A DNA stretch of 64,000 bases from Capsicum annuum (lineage: Eukaryota > Streptophyta > Magnoliopsida > Solanales > Solanaceae): NCBI RefSeq assembly GCF_002878395.1, contig NC_061115.1, forward strand, positions 148,744,105 through 148,808,104. Reading direction: 5' to 3'. Every line of letters begins with the position of its first letter. Within the stretch, counting starts at the first letter, position 1. Of this stretch, positions 46,200-58,109 are shown one piece after another. The notes under the pieces were generated by a model. It did no database searches. It had not been told where the DNA came from and saw only the letters and a list, made by a program, of their open reading frames with translations. The position numbers were made by a program, and so were the translations under genes.

Positions 46200-47488
46200 A
46201 TATTTTTCGTGTTTTGAAAGCTACTATAATACTACAAAAAATTCCTAAGAAGTGTCAAAAATTGATTAAATGCATGACGAGATAGGAACCAAACGGAGTG
46301 AAATCTTGCACTGGCGAGCATCCCTTGCGGCGTACACCCCAAGGTAGGATAAGGGTGTACCAAGACATATAGGGAGACCCCTTAATGAATTTTACTCTCT
46401 TTTAGGTGCTCTCCATGATCTAAAATGCGAGTTTGAGGACTCGGGGAGTAAGGAAACTCCCAGGGCATTCAAAAGCCAATTTTAAGCCTTTTAAGTAAGG
46501 GCAAAAGTTGTCAATTGATATATTTAGTGTTGGGATGCCCATGGAAGACCTAAAACAATATAAAAGGAGAACTTGGTCACAATTTTATCCCATCTTTGTA
46601 CAAATAGACGAATTTGAGAGAAAGCAAGAAGCAAGGGGCTCGAACTAGGGTTTTTATTCTTCAACTTTGTTTTTATTCTTCAACTTTACTTTCTTGTAGT
46701 TTTACTTTATGAACTCATATATGGTGATTATTTGTAAGACTACGAGTGGATATAAAACATCATTATTGGGTTGAGTATTTAAACATAAGTTTACAAGTAT
46801 GGTTTGATTGTTGGTTTAGATGTCAGTCAAGTATTTGATTGTTCTTACATTCTTGTTGTACTATTTTAAAGCGTTATGAACTTTAGAACAAATTTAAGTC
46901 CCAAAATGAATTGGCCATAGGATTTGAGGCATATAATAAAGTACGTAAGAAGTATGGATCATGTTTTTAATCATTATAATCTAATTTTTAAAGGATGATT
47001 TGTGTTTAGGATAGAGATATACCTAAAAGCCCCACTTAGTTAATGAAATAGGAAGATAGTTTAATGCACCCGAATTAAAGACTCACATCCCCGCTCAATA
47101 ATGTAGTTGTGAGATTTATTTGGATATATGAATTAAAGGATGACCATTTGCAATTTATAACATCAACCCCGTAAATGAACAATCACAGTAAACACTAACA
47201 CCGGCTAGGAACTATGGTTATGCATGAATGTACTATAAGTCTCAACCTTAGATGCTCTCCAAGTATTGTTTAAAATCTAAATTTTATACCGTTGTTATTT
47301 ATTTCATTTAGTTTATTGTTACCAAACTTCAACTCTTAATTTGTTACACTTGAACTTATTCTATCAAATTAGTAATGCTCAAATTGGATAGTTGTTAATC
47401 GCCAAGTCCATGTGGAATCAATATTCAACTTAAAAGAGCCACTTTATTAATAGTATGACCATGTATACTTATATGTGTGCTAGGGAGT
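46200..47488 (+). repeat. LTR-like segment (Tat/Athila style), isolated
   Basis: Non-coding segment laid out like an LTR: CpG-rich words (GCGGCGTACACCCC and GGGTGTACC, 46330-46362), a TATA box (TATAAAA at 46559-46565), a transcript-leader-like AAGGGGCTCGAACTAGGG, and U5-style text AATCGCCAAGTCCATGTGG at 47398 and ACTTAAAAGAGCCACTTTAT at 47428. No primer site or gag follows; a reverse-strand LINE fragment begins at about 47490, so it is a solo or truncated LTR. Confidence 0.5.
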
Positions 47489-47489
47489 A

Positions 47490-47880
47490 ATAGAAGACTA
47501 CCGCTATGATTACTAGGAAGTATGCACTCCTCCTTACTATCCTTCTACCCTCATTCACATCCTCCAAACCATCCTATTTAGGGTCATGTCCTTGGTAATC
47601 TGAAGCTGCTCTATGTCATGTATAACCACCTTCCTTCAATACTTCTTCGTCCTACCTCTATCTCACCTGAATCTATCCCTAGCCAACCTCTCCTTCCTCT
47701 ATACTAGAGCATACGTCCCTCTTTTTATCATATCCCCAAACTATCCCAACCTTATTTCTCGTATCTTTAATTCCACAAAATCCACTCACACCTTATCACA
47801 AATAAGCTCATTTATAATCCTATCCTTTCTTTTAAACCCACACATCCATCATAGCACTCACATCTCCACAACGTAAAGTA
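47490..47880 (-). pseudogene. RTE-type LINE 3' coding fragment (reverse strand)
   Basis: Parallel in sequence to 49915-50245, including a shared plus-strand CTCTATGTCATGT / CTCCATGTCATGT and ACACATCCATCATA. On the minus strand it gives a decayed version of the C-terminal region of plant RTE LINE polyproteins, for example ECYDGCVGLKERIGL and AASDYQGHD. Many stops; the RT core is not included in this piece. Confidence 0.6.
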
Positions 47881-49625
47881 GGCTCTTACTAATTACAAAA
47901 ATCCATACTAAGGCAAAATTCTACTAGAAACTAAACTAAGGCTCTAAAATTTCATCCTAATTTGTTAGTAAGTAATAAGGTATCAATCTAACCCAATATG
48001 AGGGGAGATAGGCTGAAATCTACACAAAAAAGCTGTCAAATCAACTAAATAATCCTATAATTACTAAAATTATCAACCAAGTTTTAAATACCCACACAAA
48101 TATAGAATAATTCTATACTAATAAAATAATAAAACTCAATGTATTACGAAAGTAAGCTAGCCTACCTTGGCGCTGTTGTAAACACGAGAAAGTCCACTAC
48201 TCCAGAGCTTTTCCCTTCTAAGAAACCTTCGAATGTTGCCACACTACCAAAATAATAATCCACATATTACGATGAGAATATTGATACCCATATTACATAT
48301 AAATACTCCAGGTCAAAAATTAAAGAAAAATCTCATGTGGGGCTAGCTTGCGGAAATCCCGACATCAAAATTGCCAATACATCTCTTATAGATCAAGGAT
48401 AATTTGTCCTAAATTTTGGGTGAAATCCTAGATCACATGAACCTCAAATCAGCCCCAACAATATTCAAAATCTAAAAATTAAATCATGGGATTAAACTAG
48501 AATTTATATGGAACTTACAAAAATAAAGATGTGGTAATGACACAATGACATTTCTAACTCACCCCCAATACTCAATGATCAATCTCCCACAATATCTAAG
48601 ATTCCAAGGCATTTAATGGTGTTTTGGTACTTGAAAAGTGGCTTAAAAATCATAGGATTTAAGGCCTTACAGAGATAGCCATGTTTCCTAGGCGACCCTT
48701 GGCACATTAAGGCAACATCACTTAGGCTGCCTTGGCAATGCTACGGCAATGGCATTGCCAGATACCATGTCTCTTAGGAGACCCTTGACATTTTAAGGTG
48801 ACACCGTCTAGTTTTTCTTAGAATCTTTAAGGTGATGGCACTGTCAAAACACCCTCAACGTTTAGATGACCCTAAGCATGCTAAGGCAATATTGCCTAGG
48901 AGCATGGGTGTCGCTAAGGCGATAGCACTAATAAATACTGCACCAAGAAACTTAGCTAAGTGCAGAGTTTTTCATCGATCCTTTGAGATTCATTTAGAAT
49001 CTCGTAAATGCAAATGGATTATGTTGCACTACCATATTTGACATTCAGATTCAATAATTTCATTAAAATTTCTATCAGAGAAGATTTCGATTAAAAGAGG
49101 GCTCTCGCCCAAAGGGTCATTTTAACTAAAATCCACCTAATTGCCAAAAATGAGTTTAGAAACCTTACCCATAGCCTAAAATTTATATTCAGGAGCCAAA
49201 GGAAACGTTAGAGTTGGCATCCTAGGTTGTTTATCGAAGTTTAGGACCTATGCCCTTTTCTTAGCAACAAAAGCTCCAAAACAAGGAATTGTCTCTAAAA
49301 ACTAAACAAACTATCCCGTGATGAAACTGCCACTCCCATCTTAAATGAATTAAAAAGCTATGAGAAAGTTCTAACCTTCAAAAAGGGATGGTAACACAGG
49401 AAATGACCTAGAGGTTCATATATTATAAGTGTTAGAAAAGAGAGATTTTTATTACAATATGACGTGCAGGGTTTACAAAGAAAGATAGCTTTGTACATTT
49501 TTAGGGTATATATCTAGGTTGTGGAAAAATAAAAATTATCTTCTTTGTGAGGATTATTGATGACCTTGGCATGAATCATAGTTACTATAAATTTGTTATT
49601 GCAAGGAGAAACATGTAAGTCTACA
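47881..49625 (-). repeat. Probable LTR-like non-coding region with word cluster
   Basis: No gene is supported. At 48680-48930 short near-palindromic words recur: GGCAATGGCATTGCC, AAGGCAATATTGCCTAGG, TAGGCGACCC, CTAAGGCGATAGC. This resembles in kind the U3 word clusters of elements A, B, D, E and F and suggests a minus-strand LTR, but its ends could not be located. The flanks (47880-48600, 49100-49600) are AT-rich unique-looking sequence. Confidence 0.35.
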
Positions 49626-50905
49626 AAACTAATAAAATAATAACATACCTAGTGTATTCCCATAAAGTGGTGTATGGGGAGGGTAAAGTATACGCAGTCC
49701 ATCCCACTACCTCAGATGAAGTAGAGAGGTTGTTTCCAATAGACCCCCAGCTCAGGACATATAACAATATAACAAACAAAACACATAAAAGAATGCAACC
49801 ATAGGGTAATACAATAATTACAGATAGTGAAGGATAATAGCAAAAACAAGACACATAAAAGGTAATACTAAAAAATATCTATTCAAAAACATATATATCA
49901 CAAATACACCACAGACGTACTCCTACCAACTAACCCTCTACCCTATTCTGTGTCCCCCATACCTTTCTATCAAGGATTATGTCCTCTGTAATCTATAACT
50001 GCTCCATGTCATGTCTAATTACCTCCCTCTAATACTTCTTAGGCCTACATCTACCTTGCAAAACCATCCCTATCCAACCTCTCATACCTCTATATTAGAG
50101 CATCTGCGCCCCTCCATATCACATGCTCAAACCATTATAAACTTACTTTCCATATTTTGTCCTTCATTGAAACCACTCCCATTTTCTCTTGAATAATCTA
50201 ATTTCTTGCCCTTTCCCTCCTGGTAAGTCCACACATCCATCATAACATTCTCATCTCCCCCACCTTCAACTTCTATATATGGTAGTTCTTAATTTAAAAA
50301 CACTCCGCTTCATAAAACATAGCCGGACGAACTACCACTCTATAGAACTTACCTTTGAGTTTTGGAGGCACCTTATAATCACACAAGACTCTCAAAGCGA
50401 GCCTCTATTTCAACCACCCTCCACCAATATGGTGCGTGACATCCTCATTAATCTCCCAATTCCCTTGAATCAAGCTTCACTACCATGTCTGCCTCATGCG
50501 ACAAATTACTAAACTTACATTCCAAGTACTCCGTCTTAATCCTGCTCAACATAAATCCTTTAGACTCAAGGTTCTGCCTCTAAAGCTCCAACTTTTCATT
50601 AACTCATCCCAAAGTTTCATCAATCAATACAGCATCATCAACAAATAACATACACTGATGCACCTTCCCTTTAATATATCGCGTCAAAACATCCATCACC
50701 AATGCAAATAAAAATAGGCTAAGATTCGATCCCTAGTACAAACCTATCAAAACCAAAAAGTGCTCTAAATCCCCTCCTTTCGTCCTTACATGAGTCTTCG
50801 CATCATCGTACACATCCGGGATCGACCTAATGTAAGCCACGGGCACCCATCTAGACTCCAAGCACCTCTACAAAATCTCTGTGGGAACTTGGTTAAATAT
50901 TACTA
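49626..50905 (-). pseudogene. RTE-type LINE, 5'-truncated, reverse strand
   Basis: Non-LTR retrotransposon 3' end. At the low-coordinate side a decayed CAA/TAA-rich tail (AACTAATAAAATAATAACAT) precedes CCTAGTGTATTCCCATAAAG and GGGGAGGGTAAAGTATACGC, the 3'-UTR text typical of Solanaceae RTE LINEs ending in TTG repeats. Minus-strand coding from about 50905 downward gives VPVAYIRSIPDVYDDAKTHV, LFALVMDVLTRYIKGKVH, the RT active-site box CMLFVDDAVLIDE (about 50640), [12 protein letters not shown] and the C-terminal LINE region. Multiple stops. The 5' part (endonuclease and most of RT) is absent, as expected of target-primed insertion. Confidence 0.85.
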
Positions 50906-51290
50906 ATATAGTGCAAGGTTCCATTTATTTGTATGAATATTAAGATATATGAGTCTGAATATGCCTATAAATAATTAAGATGTTTCTCTTGATTTAAACA
51001 CAAAATAATTAAGACTTTTTCAATTTTACCTTTTGAATGTACATAATTTATTTATTTTAAACATAATATATATACAATTAAAATAAAAAGTAATTAAATA
51101 TTAGAGAAAATAAATTTAATATAATAAAAGCATTTACAAAATATTTATGTTCTCTAGTGATGGTGAAGAAAGTTTGTAGTGGTGATGGTCGTGATAATTG
51201 TTGCTAGTGACTAATAATAGTAGTGGTGATAGTTATGATTGGAGGTAGTTGGTAGTGATGGTGATGGTTGTGATGGTAGAGTTGGATGAT
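50906..51290 (+). repeat. AT-rich spacer with GTG/ATG-rich simple repeat
   Basis: 50906-51150 is AT-rich with no gene. 51160-51288 is a low-complexity stretch built of GGTGATGGT, GTGGTGATAG and GTAGTGATGGTGATGGTTGT-like triplets. No coding role is evident. Confidence 0.55.
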
Positions 51291-51638
51291 GTCAAGACCC
51301 AGAAATCGAGGTCATGATGGCAGCTAACCTGACTCAGCCTTGGTAGGTAAGCCAAAAATATCAAAAAACATAAGAAATATGAATTAGGGAAAAAAGAAGT
51401 TAATACAAGACTTCTAGAATGAAGTCAAGCTATAATCATAAAATTGGAATATTTAAAAGAACTGTACTGAATCCTAAGACCTGGTATCATAAGCATAAAG
51501 AGCATCTAATACAGTATTGAAAATCTAAGTATACACCAATGTCTCTAAAAAGAAAGTAAAGATAAAGAGAGGCTGGAACAAGGCTTCAGATAGGTAGCTC
51601 ACCAGATCTTTGAATCCACTCTTACCGCACGAATCAGT
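51291..51638 (-). repeat. gypsy LTR end fragment (reverse strand)
   Basis: Starts TGTCAAGACCCAG and continues GGTCATGATGGCAGC and TGGTAGGTAAGCC, matching in layout the reverse-strand LTR end at 2291 (TGTCACAACCT, GTCATGAAGGTGCC, AGTAGGCAAGCC). It is interrupted at 51638 by element F. Confidence 0.55.
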
Positions 51639-52930
51639 TGATGTTGCCAAATTTATACCTCCAAATATAGTATGGTCTCTGTCAAATATAGTATTGTCAC
51701 TTTGGTTGAAATCAATAAGAGATTCGTACTAGGACTATGTTCCCCTTACTTCCTAATTTATAGAATTATTATGCTCCACCAAACTATCTGAATACCTTGC
51801 ATGCAGAATCTGATAAGATATGTATCACCAAGGGTCTTGTGAATGCATTTAGTGATTTCACTCTTTACCTTTTGAGTCTCATAGTAGCGCCTTACTAACC
51901 CTTATCTTGCATCACATATTAATTATTACCTTTTGAATGTCAAGTTAATTAGATGAGGCTTGATAGCCTCAAATTACTATTTTGATCTTTTTTTCCTAAT
52001 CTCTATCTCTCTTTTGAAGTAAGTATCGAATAAAAGCAGGTTTTTAACTTTTGCAGTCATTAAGAAGGAGATCAAACTGAATATGATCACAATAAATGCA
52101 ATATTATTGATCAAGAACAACTACGTACTTTCATAATACTAGTTAGGTGGTTTAGCTTCTCATAGTTGCAATCCATTGAATTCCATAAAGAAAGCATATG
52201 AATAATCTACTTCATTATTCTATTAGGGTTCCCACAATACTAGTTAGGTGGTTTAGCTTCTCATAGTTGCAATCCATTGAATTCCTAAAAGAAAGCATAT
52301 GAATAATTTTACAATAATTTAGAGAACAAAATCCAGGATCTCAAATTATTAATCAACCGTAAAAAATGAAGAACAATGGATTCCAAGATCAAAAGTCGAA
52401 TGTCAGAATTAATATAATGTTGTGAATGTAAAGAGTTCATAAAATAATACAAAAACATCAAAAGAATCCTAAAAATCCTAACCAAAATGAATAACGAAAG
52501 TTGGTTCAGTGACCATTTACGGACCCAACTATGGGTATTAAGTGGTACTTACGGACCCCTAAGTGGTTCGTAAGTATCAGCCAAGTTGAACCGCTTCAGA
52601 ATCCTAACCTACAATAGTACTTACAAGGGGCGTAAGTGGTACTTATGCCCCATAACTAGTGTTGTAATTGTCAAAACAAATTCTTCATACTTAAGAGGTT
52701 TTAGAACTTCTTTTCTAAAAATTACATGGCCACTAACGGTGGTCATAATTTACACATATGGCCCGAAGAGGCATCTTCTGCACACTTGAACTCTTTTTCT
52801 TTTTTAAAGCTCCAAATCTAGTCTCCTGTAAAACAAACACAAAAACATATAATACTAACAAATAGAACCAAAGTACTTACATATTTTCTAGTTAAAAGCA
52901 TTAAAAGTTCCATGATACTATGACACATCA
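51639..52930 (-). repeat. Element F 3' LTR
   Basis: In minus orientation it starts TGATGTGTCATAG (at 52930) and ends GGCAACATCA (at 51639). The U5 part has ACTATATTTG texts like element G's LTR end. U3 carries CACTTACGG / CCGTAAGTG-type words (52515-52660). A 101-bp tandem duplication lies at 52133-52312. Confidence 0.7.
52133..52312 (-). repeat. 101-bp tandem duplication in F LTR
   Basis: AATACTAGTTAGGTGGTTTA occurs at 52135 and 52236 with near-identical text on to GAAAGCATATGAATAAT, so the second copy is nearly complete. Confidence 0.88.
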
Positions 52931-52975
52931 ACACCCTCAACTTAGAATATTTTCATGTCCTCAGGCAACAAGCAT
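52931..52975 (-). other. Element F polypurine tract and upstream conserved text
   Basis: The minus-strand sequence CTAAGTTGAGGGTGT abuts the LTR start, preceded by TTGCCTGAGGACATGAAAAT, the counterpart of GCTTGAGGACAAGC in element E. Confidence 0.65.
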
Positions 52976-54740
52976 ATAACAAAACAACTCAATGCTTAAC
53001 TAAGAGATATCTAAGGTACCTATGACAGTCAACTCAATTTCATCCTAAAAATATCACCTCTCCTATTTCTAGCTTTTCAAAACCAATTGTGTGGATCTAT
53101 GTAGCATAATAATGTGAAACAAATGAATCAAGATATGGAATTACATTGGCAACAAACAATCAAGCATACACGCAAGTTACACTACCTAAACAGATAATCA
53201 GCTAGTAACATAACCCATATACCCTCACAGAAAGAAGTCCCATCTCTCAAAATATCATATCATACATGTAAAATCAATGGACTATGTCACATTCACACTT
53301 ACAAAAGAAATTCCAATGAATGTGCATACAAAACTATAGGTTTGCCCTTATTTTCTTTACCTTACTTTTTTTGAACAGTTGGTAGAGGATCACTATAGAA
53401 ATTTATTTGGCTTGTACTGTAGACTTGGGGGTTAGTATGGTACATCTGGGAAATAGTAACTCACCCTCCTTGACACTATAATTCCATTTAGGGTACACTT
53501 CTCAACCACAATTTTCTTTTATTCCTCTATTGTTTCTCTTTTTTTTTTCTTTTTATTTCTTATTTAGGTTGGGTGTGGTTTCTTTATTCTCTCTTTTTTT
53601 TTTTTCTATTTTTTATCTTTTTTAGTTTTTTTCCATCTTTTTTTACCTCACCCAACCCTACTTTCTTTTCAAACCCTTATTCAAATCCAATTCTAACTAT
53701 GCACTCCTATGATAACCACCCTCAACTTAGGCAATTTTCCTGAGTTTAGGTGCACAATGTCAAAAGAGGGACCCGGGCCAAAATTGGTTCATTGTAATCC
53801 AATTAGAAATGTGATAAGGTGAAAACAAGAAAATGGGTCAATCTAGGCTCAAATTTAGGGATCAAGGTATACTTATTCACATTTGGATTGTTATTTGGGA
53901 TAAAAGTGGACTAAATTTAAAAACAACCTATGATCACGTCCTAACCAACTATCCCTTCACCTAGGCAAGACTAACTGGGCAAGTTCTAGATTAAATGCAC
54001 AAAGGAAACTAGGCAACTATCTCTCACACACATGGTATAGGGTTGTATTACCAGCTACTACCTATACGGTTTATGAAAATGCTAAGCTATGATTATTTTA
54101 TCTCTAATACCTATGCCATAACAAGATTCAGATTAGCAATACATATATTCATATCACATATTTTACAAAAAACTTTTGAAGGTGTATCAATTTTCAAAAA
54201 CACTTAAAAACCAATAGAATATGTCAATTGTCCTTAGGTTCCCAACTTTTCTCCTAATTAAACACAAAAAGAACATCACAAAAATATGATACAAATACAA
54301 AACAACCTAAACATGCCAGTTCTACTGTGATATTGCAGTTGACAAGAAAAAAATATGGCAAGAAAAATCCTCAGTTGTGGTACACCCCAACTAAAGAGTA
54401 TTCATTATCTCCAGTGCATAACTATAATATAAAACAAGGAAATGGAGACATAGTTAGGATATTATAGGAATCTATGGTAGACTCAACCCTTTTTGGGTTA
54501 TATCGTGGCCTATTATATAAAAGTGGTGATGTGGTACGACTAGAATACATGCTCACTGCTATCTTAGCTCATCTCTACTTCTTAAAAGACTAGGACACCC
54601 TAGAATTGTGGGTGGCCCTTTTTAAGGCATGATCAAAGGTCAAGTAGGCTTGTAACTATGCCTCCTGACCTCTCTTGGTCCCAACTGTTGAGACTAAATC
54701 CTCCTCAAAAAATAAATCAAATCTCATTGGTGGAGGTGGA
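52976..54740 (-). other. Element F 3' non-coding region
   Basis: No supported gene. It contains a long pyrimidine-rich low-complexity tract at 53519-53650 (runs of T with C), which on the element's sense strand is a purine-rich A/G tract. Confidence 0.5.
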
Positions 54741-54749
54741 GGCAATGAC

Positions 54750-56880
54750 TAGGTGAAAGATAGAATTACTAGAGGGATGAATAGAACCTATCACTTTGCT
54801 AGTGATCGCACTTGGCATATAATATTGCCATCTCTTCCTAAAATCTAGATAAATTAGGAGTATAGACCTCCAAAAATAGTGTAGTCATCCTATCCTCAAA
54901 GGTATCAATCTGAGCTTGAAGTTACCTTGTATACTATGCCATCTCTACCCTCATCCTTGCCTTAAATAGGGCCTCAACAGTCTCAAGGGTAGTCCAGATC
55001 TAAGGCTAAATTTTTCCATATTGTGCAGTCAAGTTAGATTCTATTTGAGTGAGGTAGGCAGTGACCTTATCCTGTCTCTCAACCATTTACTGAAGAAACT
55101 CACATAGAACATTGGTCAAACTAGTAACTCTGAGGTGAGGGACAAAAGTGGATTCCCTAGCCAACTCAAAAGTAGAAACCAAGGTTGATGTAGATGTGGT
55201 CATATCCCACTCACTAACAATAGTAACAGACTCATCTCTTTACTTTCTAATCTCAATATCTATACTACTATCCAATATCTTAATAGGATCAGCCAGAATT
55301 GAAGGTCCCTTAAAATGAATCAGAATAGTAATAGAAGGTAGTTGATCTCTTTGTGCAAAGACTGAGTTTATGGGATCCTTAATCAAAATAATATCTTCTA
55401 TGCATGTTACCTCAATCCTATAGTCCACATCAGGAATATGAAACACTCTGGCCATATCACATAACTGTTGGACCAATTAAAGAAAAGGGAGAGTAGGGGT
55501 CTCATCAAATGCTCTAACATAAATCTCCAACTATATTAACACCAAAAAATATAATCATATCTAGCAATAAGGCTGGCAACTAATTCTACCCTATCCCATG
55601 TAAGTATGTTGTGTGACGAAGTCAAACTCACCCTATGTCATACACGGTCCACCAAAGTTTTGTCACAAAATATAGTGCTGCTTTCTTTGTCTATCCCCTT
55701 CCCTCGATCCACGGGGCATCAATTCCTAAGTCAAATATCTGGGTGGTTCTCTACCTAGCCTAATTTAGGATCTACAGTATGTACTCTATATCTCTCTAGC
55801 ACGCTTATCACATGCTAGTCTTATTTGGAAGTCAAACTCTACTGTTGATATGGGTCCCACATACTCTGGCCTAAATAATACTCGATGGATAGCTGCCTAA
55901 AAATGTTTACTCCAAATCCTTAGACCAAAGTCTAGGTCAACTATGGCTGCTAAAACCATCTACCCTCAGGCAGGGTAATCAGATAAATCATAGAGGCATA
56001 ATAAGCAAAATTCTCCCAAACTAACATCGGGTTGTATGAACCTTGGGAAAGAGTCATCCAATCAAACTGATATCTATCGTAAAACGCCCACAAGGCTAGT
56101 TCCCTTGATATCCCCATTAAATTAATCCTTACCTATGCTATAATACTTCTTTTTAGATGACCCTGCTCAGTCAAAAAGCTATCTCCCTAAAAAATATTTT
56201 GCAGCCTCACCACCCATCATCTTAGAGAAATCTTAGCAATAGATACGATCGAGATGTGTTTGGAATTAGATACTGGGGTAGCATATGGTGGAATAGGGGG
56301 TAGAGTATCCTGTACAGCCGGCGATGCATCCTGTGCTGCTGCTGATGAATTCTCCAATAGGACCTGAGTTGCACCCTCCTCAGACTAGGGTGTAACTAGG
56401 CTTAAAGTTGACTAACTAGCTGAACTAGATGCATTCTCTAATACCTTATCTGACTAGGAACCAGGTGCATATTCCTCATCTATAGAACCAAAAACTATCC
56501 CAGACTAAACCTCATCTCTAGACCCTAATTGGGAATCTACCTTATCTTCTGCATTATTCTTTTCCTCCTCCAACTGGGAAGAGTGCAGTGGTTTCTGATG
56601 CAGATTCTTTATTGGAGGTCATTTCTTAAAGATTAAAGGTGATGGAGGCTGGTCCCTGCCTACAGTACCTGTGTGGGCTGAGTACCTAATGTAGCTATGA
56701 TGACTATAGCTGCAGTATATCTCGAAGACTTCTCCTTGCATTCGCAGGATCAATTATTTAGCTAGGCTCACTATGTACTCCTCTACTAAACCACTCCGCT
56801 TAGGAGACTCGTCTTGGATCCTAGAATAAAATCCCTTATTTTGTACTACTTTTGATGTCATCATACCTAAAAAAGTGGTT
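54750..56880 (-). pseudogene. Element F downstream ORF (putative plant-transposon-protein type), degenerate
   Basis: Reads from about 56866 (MTSKVVQNKGFYSRIQDE) downward: an acidic/Ser-rich region (SQLEEEKNNAEDKVDSQLGS), a folded-looking core (about 56150-55700; ALWAFYDRYQFDWMTLSQGS, YNPMLVWENFAYYASMIYL), MARVFHIPDVDYRIEVTCIE (about 55450), ESTFVPHLRVTSLTNVLCEF and a helical, coiled-coil-like C-terminal part (MVERQDKVTAYLTQIESNL, then ALFKARMRVEMAWYTR). It resembles the uncharacterised 'putative plant transposon protein' domain often annotated in Solanaceae; this is recalled, not searched. It sits between pol and the 3' LTR. Many stops. Confidence 0.5.
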
Positions 56881-58085
56881 ATTAATGCTTGAAATAGATG
56901 AAGGGAATAAAAAAATCAAAATATCCAGGGCAAGATACCTATGACCCCACCAACGAGCCATAAGTGCCACTTACGGGGGTTGTTGGTGCTCTCGTAAGTG
57001 TCAGACAAAGTTTTGAAGTTTTAGGGCTTCATAAATGGTACCTACGAGGCTACTTATGATCCATAAGTGCTACTTAAGAGGCTCGTAAATACCTGTATAA
57101 CTGCCCTCCTGAGGGTACTTTAACTTTTTCTCAAATTTTTCATCCCACATAGTGTATATAGAAATAAGTCCAATTTTGTGCACTAGAACATATACCAATT
57201 CAAGTTCATAGGTATTTCACAAGTATTTTAGGGCTTTCCCTATACTATTCAACTCTACTTCCATGTATGATATGATCACAAGTATTCTCAAACATAGATC
57301 TTATAGAATTTTAATTTTTACCAATTTAGGCTCCATAAATTTCATAGTTCATCATGAAGTATTAAATTCAAGATATATTAAGCATTATTTTACAACTTCA
57401 AACATCAAGAATATGTTTTTACTAGAGTTAGAGCAAAATTGTTACCTGGATTTGAAAGAGACTTGGAAGTAGAAGAAGAACAATGTGAATATTAGCCATA
57501 CTTTAATGAATATACATGCAAGTACTATGATTTTGAGGGATTTTTTCATTTTATAGATTAAGAGGGAGGTGGAGAATTTAAATTTAAGTGGGAACTTAGA
57601 TAATCTTAATAAGTGAGGAATATGGATCAGGTTTGAGATTTTTAAACATGGAGTATACTGGATGGGTCAGAACCATTTGGGTCTGACCCTGATTTAAAAA
57701 TATTGAACCCTAGAATTTGGTCCACTTATAGGGCCACTTATAGCCCATAAATGGTACTTACGGTGATCGAAAGTGCCTCCACAAGTTAAATCTACAGTGT
57801 TCTATCTTCTCTTATTTCAATGACTCCACTTACGTGGTCTAGGTTGTACTTACGAACATATAAGTGGGTTCGTAAGTACAATTACCGAGTCCTTAAAATC
57901 CTTAGATTTTCACTCTAACACTTAAGACAGCACTTAACTGGCATAGGTGTGACTTACGACCCCCGTAAGTGGGTCCGCATATCCACTTACTTGGACTTGT
58001 CTAAATTTTACCAATTTTACCAGCTTCCAGGTGTTTTCCCAAGATTTAAATCTGTAAAAACATAAACAAAGTGAATACTAGATAT
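56881..58085 (-). other. Element F spacer with CGTAAGT words
   Basis: Gene-free spacer between pol and the downstream ORF. Two clusters (56960-57085 and 57725-57985) are filled with words such as CACTTACGGGGG, ACTTACGACCCCCGTAAGTG and GGTTCGTAAGTAC, the same kind as in this element's LTR. It ends with GGGTTGCCTCCCAACTAGCG (58090), the conserved post-pol text. Confidence 0.6.
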
Positions 58086-58109
58086 ATTGGGTTGCCTCCC
58101 AACTAGCGC

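Noticed and set aside
47613..47876. Plus-strand frame of 87 codons
   Set aside because: Antisense of the RTE LINE fragment on the minus strand.
57725..57985. Second LTR copy of element F
   Set aside because: Only the CGTAAGT words are shared with the LTR at 51639-52930; the flanking sequence does not align and the post-pol text follows directly.
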